From Circinella umbellata (lineage: Eukaryota > Mucoromycota > Mucoromycetes > Mucorales > Lichtheimiaceae), in the NCBI GenBank assembly GCA_025093555.1, contig JAIWNF010000186.1:1-14169 (forward strand): a DNA stretch of 14,169 bases. The letters run 5' to 3'. The position numbers and the translations under genes were made by a program. Positions within the stretch are counted from its first letter, which is position 1, and each line of letters begins with the position of its first letter. Under the pieces are notes generated by a model. That model was not told the origin of the DNA. It searched no databases and was given only the letters and a program-made list of their open reading frames with translations. Positions 8,333-14,169 of the stretch are shown here, piece by piece.

Positions 8333-8356
8333 ATATATATATATATATATATATAT
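8333..8356. repeat. (AT)12 microsatellite
   Basis: Twenty-four bases of uninterrupted AT dinucleotides, 15 bp before the left inverted repeat at 8372. Confidence 0.9.
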
Positions 8357-8371
8357 CTACCTAAAGTAATT

Positions 8372-8465
8372 GGGAATAACTTCGGGCACGCCAAAAATTG
8401 ATAGTCAGATGAGGGGCGCGCCAATTCTGAGCCAGCACTTTAGTAACATGGCGCGCCCTTCGTCT
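8372..8465 (+). repeat. left inverted repeat with two GGCGCGCC palindromes
   Basis: Begins GGGAATAAC and ends CCCTTCGTCT. GGCGCGCC lies at 8415-8422 and 8450-8457. The last 45 bp match the reverse complement of 9675-9719 at 39 positions, with the final 26 identical. It is about 32 bp longer than its partner, apparently through an extra copy of the outer GGC.CGCCAA segment. Confidence 0.7.
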
Positions 8466-9674
8466 GTTTTACTTTGCTTGCTCTTGTTCAAGTTTGCTAT
8501 ATGAAACATATCTTATTTAAACTGAATTTTCTCTACTTTAAATAAAAGAATTATGAATAAAAATATGACAGTCCGGTTGAATCATCATCATTCTTCAGTT
8601 GAATACTTTTTGATAATAAAAATATCAAGCCATTTGGAAAACTATTAAAGATATACATATTAATTTCTTTTTAGTCTATTATATCCAATGGGTCAAATCA
8701 AATTAAGAATTAATTCATATAAAGTAAAAAATCATATTCAATTTTTATTTTTACTTTCAAAGGCTTTAGTAATAACATATTGAAATATTTATGCAATGGA
8801 AATATTGTACAAATACTAATAATAGGTGTTGTACATATTAGTATAAGCTTGCTATTATGGGATCCATGGACCAGCAGGATTCTCCAACATAGGTTCATTA
8901 CAAAAAACAATAACATTTAAAGACTATACCGCTATCTTTCATACAAAGTGTTCTTGTTCTTGACTCATTCAACAAGACTACACCAATATTTCATTTGAGG
9001 ATGCTTGTTTGAGAATCAAAATCTTGACTCTAGAGTTTACGATCAGCCACAAGACGAAAATTATGCCTCTAAGAGAAATCTCTAGAAGCTATTGTTATTC
9101 ATATAAAATATGATTAATTTAATTTTTTTTATCGTTTTGTATTATTATATTTATGTCACCTTTTTTTCGTTATACTATGTATGACCCAATTTCTTTCTTC
9201 TTCCCTATTTATATGGTACGTACTCTCTTACTTGGTAATTTATATTATACAGATTATTCCTTTATCCTACGTAATAAATGTTGATACGTGATCTTTTTGT
9301 GAGATGCTCCTATAGCTCACCTATTCTATATTATTATAATTTATATGTCCTTTTCTTGTAATTTCGTTTATTTATAGCACAAGCATTATATAATACGTAT
9401 TATAGTTATACGTATGCCTACAATTAGTGCCATTTTTTATGTATGTCATACTGCTTCGCTTCTTTGCTATTGGCTTCTTTGTATAGTTACAGAAGTATAC
9501 GTATTGCATTCTTTTATAACTTTTTGCTTCAGTGATTTTTGAGTATATCTTATGGCGTAGAAATAGAAAGAAACTCTATGTTCAATTGGCACAATACGTT
9601 AAATATATTGTTAATAAGTATTGTTGAGATTGTGAATATTTTGAATAAGTGAAGAAAAAGGGTAGATGAAGGGT
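8466..9674. other. interior of the candidate element, no recognisable gene
   Basis: AT-rich DNA with no family-like frame. The palindrome TACGTA occurs five times between 9217 and 9503, with related TACGTG and TACGTT at 9285 and 9595; it is also frequent up to 12.5 kb, so it does not mark this element specifically. Confidence 0.5.
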
Positions 9675-9736
9675 AGACGAAGGGCGCGCCATGTTACTAA
9701 GATGCCTGTTCAAAATTGGCGCCTGTAGTCATTCCC
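9675..9736 (-). repeat. right inverted repeat with one GGCGCGCC palindrome
   Basis: Inverted partner of 8372-8465, with GGCGCGCC at 9683-9690. Its second palindrome is reduced to GGCGCC (9718-9723). It is markedly GC-richer than the surrounding DNA. The minus-strand frame that overlaps it (9697-9990) is not gene-like. Confidence 0.7.
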
Positions 9737-10076
9737 TTAAAAAAACATTCATCTCGAAAATAAAAAACACCATTTATGAATACTAAACGAGCATATACGT
9801 ACGAAATCAAAAACACCATGGTCAATTTCTTCTGAAAAATCCTGTATATACACGAAAATATTCTCACTAAAAAGCTTTTGAATCTTCTTTTTTCCAACCT
9901 TTTATAACTACTGAAAAAGACATATATATCGTTGCTTTTTATACATTGTGTAAAATATACAAATTTGTGGGGTAAAAGAACAATTCTCAAAGAGAGGAAA
10001 AGAAATGTGGGGAAAAAAAAGAGGATAGATCATCTTCACTACTATTGTTGTGCATGTTGATTGTTTCAACAGGATA

Positions 10077-10934
10077 TTATTGTTGACCTGAATGTTGATT
10101 ATTCCCATCAGAATGCGATGTTGTAGTACTAGTACTAGTAGAAGATCGATTATTATGAGTTGGATGATGGGAAGTTTTAGATTGTTCTAAACTTTTTCCA
10201 TCTCGTGTTGGTTGTAAATTATTATATTTCAGAATACGATGTGATGCTCTTGAAAATACCAATGAGTCATTATCGAAAGAGCGTTTTCTTTCTGTGTAAG
10301 TTGGCTGTTACAACACTAACCCACGTTCTAATCCAATCTTGACAAAATCCTATGCTTCTTTCACATATTCATCCGATCCATTCTGACTGTAAACATGTAT
10401 GAGATTTAAGAGTATTGTGATTTCCGTCTTTGCATCACGTAATGGTGGATGAATTTGATTCAAAAAAAAGCTTGCGTATTTTAAGCTTTTTTCAGGATGA
10501 GGAGCATATCGAACCATGGTAGCAGTAGCGTTTCGAAAATAAACTATTTCTGCATTTATGAACGTCCGGTTATTGCTTGAATATTGAGGCTTATCAGGAC
10601 AATACACATCGGCAGCTCGACCCAATGGATCTTGTAACTGTAGCTTTTCTAGCAAATGTGAAAACAGTTTTTCACCAGCTTCAAAATCATTAATCTTTTT
10701 TAGTTCATCAAGAATAGTATCCATGAGATCATGGAAAGACGTCTCCACTGTGGGCGTTTCCAATATTTTTTGTGTTTTAGATAACATTATCAGGCCTATG
10801 TATTGTATCACTATCCTAGAAAAAGTTATTAAAATGAGAAAAAGAATGATAAATGGGAACACCCTTTTTTTCCATTTTATGCGCACGTTGAAAAAAAATT
10901 GATAAAATTGATAAATTAATAAAATTAGACCAGT
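10077..10934 (-). pseudogene. membrane-anchored TPR-like protein, frame interrupted by two stops
   Basis: One minus-strand frame is coding-like from about 10934 to the TAA at 10077 but is interrupted by TAG at 10350-10352 and TAA at 10308-10310. The N-terminal part has a basic stretch (IKWKKR) followed by a hydrophobic segment of about 22 residues (VFPFIILFLILITFSRIVIQ), typical of a membrane anchor. A helical region follows. ILLNLIHVYSQNGSDEYVKEA and the sequence after the first stop, DFVKIGLERGL, fit a TPR helix pair. The tail is rich in Ser, Thr, Asn and Gln. There is no in-frame ATG before the hydrophobic segment; the first comes after it, complement of 10785-10787, so a 5' exon may be missing. 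A 60-bp GT...AG segment beginning GTGAAA and ending TAACAG would remove both stops, but it would also remove the TPR-like DFVKIGLERGL. I therefore favour decay over splicing. No specific family is recognised. Confidence 0.5.
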
Positions 10935-11038
10935 TTACCCTAATAGGGTGCACTAAATTTTGGGTAGTAAACCTTCCTAATTTGGATTTTTGGGTACTTA
11001 GCTACTGAAAATTTGCGTATCTCGCCACCGAAGGAGCC

Positions 11039-11078
11039 CAAAACTACACAAAAACTACACAGAACTACACAAAACTAC
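11039..11078. repeat. tandem repeat of AAAACTACAC, about four copies
   Basis: Units are aaaactacaca, aaaactacac, agaactacac and aaaactacc, a period of 10-11 bp. CCTTCC at 10972-10977 and GGAAGG at 11083-11088 flank the area in inverted orientation, which might mark a small element, but the arms are too short to claim one. Confidence 0.6.
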
Positions 11079-12544
11079 CTGAAGGAAGGTGTCTTTTTTT
11101 TCAGATTTTGGTTACTTTTGAATACTACGATCAATCTCGGTCAATTTGATAGTACCCTATACTCTAGTCAACATTATTAGTTACGAGTTTTATACACGTA
11201 TTATGTTAAAATGTGATAAAAAAAACGATAGCGAAAATAAGAGTGAAGCTATAATGACCAAAAGGACTTAAACATTGACTTCCTCCATTAAATAATTCTC
11301 GAAATATTTTATGACTATATAATGTTCTACTAGAATGAATAGAACGACTTGAAAAATATACGATCAAATATTATTATTATATAAATGTATGTTTTCTATT
11401 TTGCTACTATATGGAACTAGTGATGACTAGCTTTTTTTTATTAGGTTCATTATCCTGTTTAAACAATCAGACCCTTGTTTCATTTTTTTCTTTGATATTC
11501 TCTTAGTTAAATGCCACCAATAATGTATCGATTACAATATACGTAGTAACTAATTATATCAACACTTATAATTTACTTTCAGTTACAGAATTGCTAGCCC
11601 ATTTGTTTCTAGATGAATAATTATATTTTGTTGTATCATTCTAGTTCGCCAGAATTGGATAATGAAGTATATAAACAGCCAATAAGCGTAATCAATCAAC
11701 ACCACTTTGTCCTTTTCATTAAGAAACCTATCATATAACGAATTTTGCAATATTTATTATCATATCCTATATATATTTACCTATATTATTTTATTTATCT
11801 TTTACAACATTGACATTACGTACATATAGTTAAATCTGTACATAAAGGGAAAAAATTACAATGAAACTTAGAGTTATTGTATTACTCACAAGTAAACCAA
11901 GTATTGAAATAATAGAAAAAGTAAACACTTCTAAAATGAATAACACATATTTCTTTGTATTTTCTATATGAACGTATAATCATCTTTGTAAAAGTTGTTA
12001 TAGTTGAGATACTTATAATTATAAGCGTTAATTTAAACAAGATAAGAATAAATCGAGAACAGAATAGCTCGGATCATATCAATATAATAAGGGATAAAGA
12101 AAGTTATGTCAAATACGTAACTTATTTAACAAAGAGAAAAATAAATAGAAGGGCGGTTTTTATAACTAGTAAACTCGACCGATCAAATAGTCAGGAAAGA
12201 GAATGTATTTAAATAAAATGAAGAAAAAGTGAACTAACTGTTTTATTGCAGAGAAAGGAAGAAGCTATTCTACGTATTCTAAATAACTGACTATCTGTTT
12301 CCTTAATCAGAATCCCAGTTTGCTGGGTAAGACCAGATCCAATTTCATGTAAAAATGATTCTGTAAATATAAATGAACGTCATCGAACAGATGTAAACTC
12401 GACTACGTATTATTCATTGTAAAAAAAAACTTCTGGTACTGCTTTATCTAAGTTTATACGTAAAAGAAATGTGATAATGATAACGATAATAATAAAAAGT
12501 ATTTATAATACTTAAAGAAAAAAAATAAGATAGAAAAATATAAT

Positions 12545-12579
12545 AGAAAGAGGAAGAGAAAAGAGAAAAGAGAGAAAAA
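12545..12579 (+). repeat. 35-bp uninterrupted purine run
   Basis: Only A and G from 12545 to 12579, inside a longer A/G-rich stretch. It lies 25-60 bp downstream of the stop of the minus-strand protease-like gene, where it would be a pyrimidine-rich 3' untranslated sequence. Confidence 0.7.
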
Positions 12580-12603
12580 CCCAGAAAGAGAGATAATACT
12601 ACG

Positions 12604-13789
12604 TTATTTTTCTTGAAGCTCCTGATCAAGTGTCAATTGACGATATATGACTAATCCTGTATATTTAATCTTGCCATCAATCCGTTTTACTTTCTTAGGA
12701 GAAGACTTCATGTTGTCGAATTCGTACACATCTCCATTAGGAATTGTGCACATGGCTTTAAAGTGAAAACCAGTCGATCTAGTAGCTAATACACGTCTAC
12801 AGAGCTGATATTCGGCTTTTTCAATTTTAATTTTCAATGGGTAATAAGTTATACTTCTTCATAGCTCCCCATGTTTCTCTCGCCATTCTACACCATGCCC
12901 CTGGGATCTGTCTACCACAATAATGAATTTAGCATACTCAACAATCTGGCGTTGCATAAGTAGCGAATCATCAAGTGAAACTTTGCAGTCCATAATGCTT
13001 TCCTCTAACAGTCCACCCAAATTTACTAATCGCCAATCGCCTAAATCTTCTTCAACAAAATTCTCATCGTTCAAATAAAACATGGCTCGTTTTGTTCTGA
13101 TCTTGTTTGATTTTTGAGTATCTTCTGTTATCCATGCTTTTAATTCATTTTTTGTAGGAGCTGAGATTTTATAGACTTCAGCTTTCATGTGAAACTAAAA
13201 GTGTCCAAGAAATGAATGGATACAGCGAGGGTCAAGAATACATTCACAGACATCTAGTGGGTCGCCAAAGAATCCTCTCTCTCTTACTCCGTATTTTCCT
13301 TCATTATCCCATATAAACTCCCGTGCTGACAATATACCACTTGTAAAGTCATGCTTCTGTACAGCTTTCCAAAGGTTAGCAAAAAGCTGAGCTCTTGGGT
13401 CATCGTCGATTCTAGGAGGCTCAGGAATATAGGGCATAACTGATTTTGATATAATATTGAAGATACAATCAGTAGAACAAGCGTTTTCTCTATTTGGAAC
13501 AATATTACGTGGATAATCAACCTCAGGCTGATCATTAACAGATCTACATAATAATGGGTCAGTAAGAATTATTAAACAGATGTAGTGCCTTCTTTTAATC
13601 TACATACATTATTTTTGCTTGCTTTTTGTCTTGATACTCTTGCTTCTTTTCCTTTTGAAATTGATCACGGACCTCAGACTGTCTCATTGCACGGGCTTCA
13701 CGTGCATCAATAATCGTAGTCGTGTCTTCTTCTTTATCGGGGCTGTTTTCATGTTGATGATTTTCTACTGTATAGGATTTTGCATTCAT
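12604..13789 (-). pseudogene. ubiquitin-specific protease-like (C19/UCH) gene with one intron and two in-frame stops
   Basis: Exon 1 is 13789-13608 (charged N-terminus, MNAKSYTV... to KKQAKI). Exon 2 is 13543-12604, after a 64-bp intron. The joined frame would be 373 residues, which is small for a USP. The Cys box is PNRENACSTDCIFNII (residues 77-92, catalytic C83), compared with the family's N.GN.C..ns.lQ. GDPLDVCECIL (154-164) resembles the QQDA.EF motif. IVEYAKFIIVVDR and the later ITYYPLKIKI resemble the core strands before the His box. The His box is GFHFKA, with H321 and D337/N338 in YEFDN, followed by GLVIYRQL, compared with GHY...DD...YiLfY. Stops lie at TAG 13195-13197 (codon 177) and TGA 12859-12861 (codon 289). 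A 57-bp GTCTGT...TTTTAG segment could remove the first as an intron, with weak signals and loss of the second motif. For the second I see no good intron. Deubiquitinase activity is inferred from motifs. The ATG sits 21 bp from the repeat array; an in-frame TGA lies just upstream. Confidence 0.62.
13544..13607 (-). other. 64-bp spliceosomal intron in the protease-like gene
   Basis: On the minus strand it starts GTATGT, has TACTGAC as a near-consensus branch site 15 bp before the end, and ends TTATGTAG. Removing it joins the ATAAT end of exon 1 to ATCTGTTAAT and keeps the frame into the Cys box. Size and signals fit fungal introns. Confidence 0.75.
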
Positions 13790-13810
13790 TTCTGGACACA
13801 ACCTTCAATT

Positions 13811-13943
13811 TTTTCGCTTATAAGAGTAATTTTTTTCGCTTATGATGTTGATTTTTTTCGCTTATGATATGCTATGTTTTTTGCTTATGATGGCGGTGCT
13901 TTTCGCTTATGATAGCATTAATTTTCACTTATGATATATGATA
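13811..13943 (+). repeat. left arm: six units of a 22-bp tandem repeat
   Basis: Units start at 13811, 13833, 13855, 13878, 13900 and 13922, spaced 22, 22, 23, 22 and 22 bp. Each has a conserved 14-base core, TTTTCGCTTATGAT (some with C to T or G to A changes), and a variable 8-9-base tail. A degenerate seventh unit may begin at 13944 (TTCGTTTATC). The array starts directly upstream of the protease-like gene and would cover its promoter. Confidence 0.9.
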
Positions 13944-14147
13944 CTTCGTTTATCCCGTAAAAGCAGATGCAGCAAATATTAAAGAAAAATTGGTATTAGT
14001 CATGAAAAACTCCCCCTATCATTTATGTAAATCTCTTGGACCTCATAAGTAAGAAATTATATAGGTATTACAAGCGAAAATTAATGCTATTATAAGCAAA
14101 AAACACCGCCATCATAAGCGAAAAACATAGCATATCATAAGTGAAAA
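13855..14147. mobile_element. foldback-like inverted duplication with a 115-bp loop
   Basis: Left units 3-6 (13855-13943) pair with the inverted units 14059-14147 around a spacer at 13944-14058 without a gene. Inverted ends built of short tandem repeats are the hallmark of foldback (FB-type) elements known from Drosophila and other eukaryotes. Whether this is a mobile element, a rearranged minisatellite or two elements head to head cannot be decided from one partial copy. Confidence 0.55.
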
Positions 14148-14169
14148 ACACTGCCATCATAAGCGAAAA
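14059..14169 (-). repeat. right arm: five inverted units of the same 22-bp repeat, cut by the window edge
   Basis: Units end at 14080, 14102, 14124, 14147 and 14169, again spaced 22-23 bp, in the opposite orientation to the left arm. Read on the minus strand, the tails ATGCTATGT, GGCGGTGT and AGCATTAA occur in the same order as in left units 3, 4 and 5. Pairwise matches are 22/23, 20/22 and 20/22. The array continues beyond the window. Confidence 0.9.

Larger units (their letters stand above)
8372..9736. mobile_element. candidate non-autonomous element bounded by GGCGCGCC-containing inverted repeats
   Basis: The ends 8372-8465 and 9675-9736 are inverted copies, and both outer edges read GGGAAT(A/G)ACT on their outward strand. 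The 1.2 kb between them has no coding frame I can support. The flanks are AATT on the left and TTAA on the right, with no clear target duplication. Alternatively these are two independent insertions, in opposite orientation, of a short 60-95-bp GC-rich repeat; the stronger match of the inner parts than of the outer parts is compatible with that. Confidence 0.45.
10935..12603. other. AT-rich spacer without a recognisable gene
   Basis: About 1.7 kb with only the short tandem repeat at 11039-11078 and the purine run at 12545-12579. The plus-strand frame at 11955-12212 and the minus-strand frame at 12444-12629 are low-complexity and have no homologous look. No RNA gene was seen. Confidence 0.55.

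Noticed and set aside
8692..8704. gggtcaaatcaaa as a possible tRNA B box
   Set aside because: It does not match the GGTTCRANTCC consensus, and no A box or cloverleaf can be built around it. No tRNA was found on either strand.
9697..9990. Minus-strand frame of 97 codons
   Set aside because: It starts inside the inverted repeat, has no recognisable motif and has the composition of translated AT-rich spacer.
11955..12212. Plus-strand frame of 85 codons
   Set aside because: The hydrophobic start and charged end look like translated AT-rich DNA; there is no similarity and no splice partner.
12604..13789. Stops in the two minus-strand genes as evidence of RIP-like C-to-T mutation or an alternative genetic code
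   Set aside because: Any TAA, TAG or TGA can derive from CAA, CAG or CGA by one transition, so four stops are uninformative. Other frames in the window end normally at these codons, so no recoding is implied.
13619..13867. Plus-strand frame of 82 codons opposite exon 1 of the protease-like gene
   Set aside because: Antisense shadow of the charged exon 1 that runs into the repeat array.
13811..14169. CRISPR array (short regularly spaced repeats)
   Set aside because: The period of 22 bp leaves only 8-9 variable bases, the units are degenerate, the arms are inverted and the context is eukaryotic.

Overview
The window looks like a piece of nuclear genome from an AT-rich, early-diverging filamentous fungus, most likely Mucorales/Mucoromycota. 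The pointers are a Ty3/gypsy pol, a Tc1/mariner-type transposase relic, one short spliceosomal intron (64 bp, GTATGT...TACTGAC...TAG), low G+C and large gene-poor spacers. There is no operon structure, tRNA or rRNA that I can see. The genus is inference only.

Region 1 (1-4862, mostly minus strand) is a Ty3/gypsy retrotransposon. Reading down the minus strand it has the RT, RNase H and integrase of pol, a polypurine tract and the start of a 3' LTR cut by the window edge. Its 5' part (LTR, gag, protease, start of RT) is missing; similarity stops near 4858 at a GGATGA/ATCCGA-type simple repeat. The integrase core is split by a second, nested element at 840-3016.

The nested element is the most interesting object here. 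It carries one 478-codon ORF with a PIF/Harbinger-like (DDE_Tnp_4/IS5-type) catalytic domain and a C-terminal chromodomain. It is bounded by two 345-bp DIRECT repeats that I read as identical, so it looks like an LTR element but encodes a DDE transposase. The outer ends carry short imperfect inverted termini (GAGAAA...TTTCTC) and a TAA target duplication, which fits PIF/Harbinger. Taking out the element plus one TAA leaves the gypsy pol frame continuous, with an exact D-35-E integrase spacing, so the insertion is recent and clean.

Region 2 (4863-8371) is AT-rich spacer with simple repeats and a decayed N-terminal fragment of a Tc1/mariner (IS630-type) transposase at 6559-7199. Region 3 (8372-9736) is a candidate non-autonomous element: two inverted copies of a GC-rich sequence containing GGCGCGCC flank 1.2 kb without a gene.

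Region 4 (9737-13800) holds two minus-strand gene remnants, each with two in-frame stops. One is a membrane-anchored, TPR-like protein (10077-10934). The other is a compact ubiquitin-specific-protease-like (C19) protein with recognisable Cys, second-motif and His boxes plus an intron (12604-13789). Region 5 (13811-14169) is a foldback structure: arrays with a 22-bp period on both sides of a 115-bp spacer, the right one an inverted copy of most of the left. It begins 21 bp upstream of the ATG of the protease gene.
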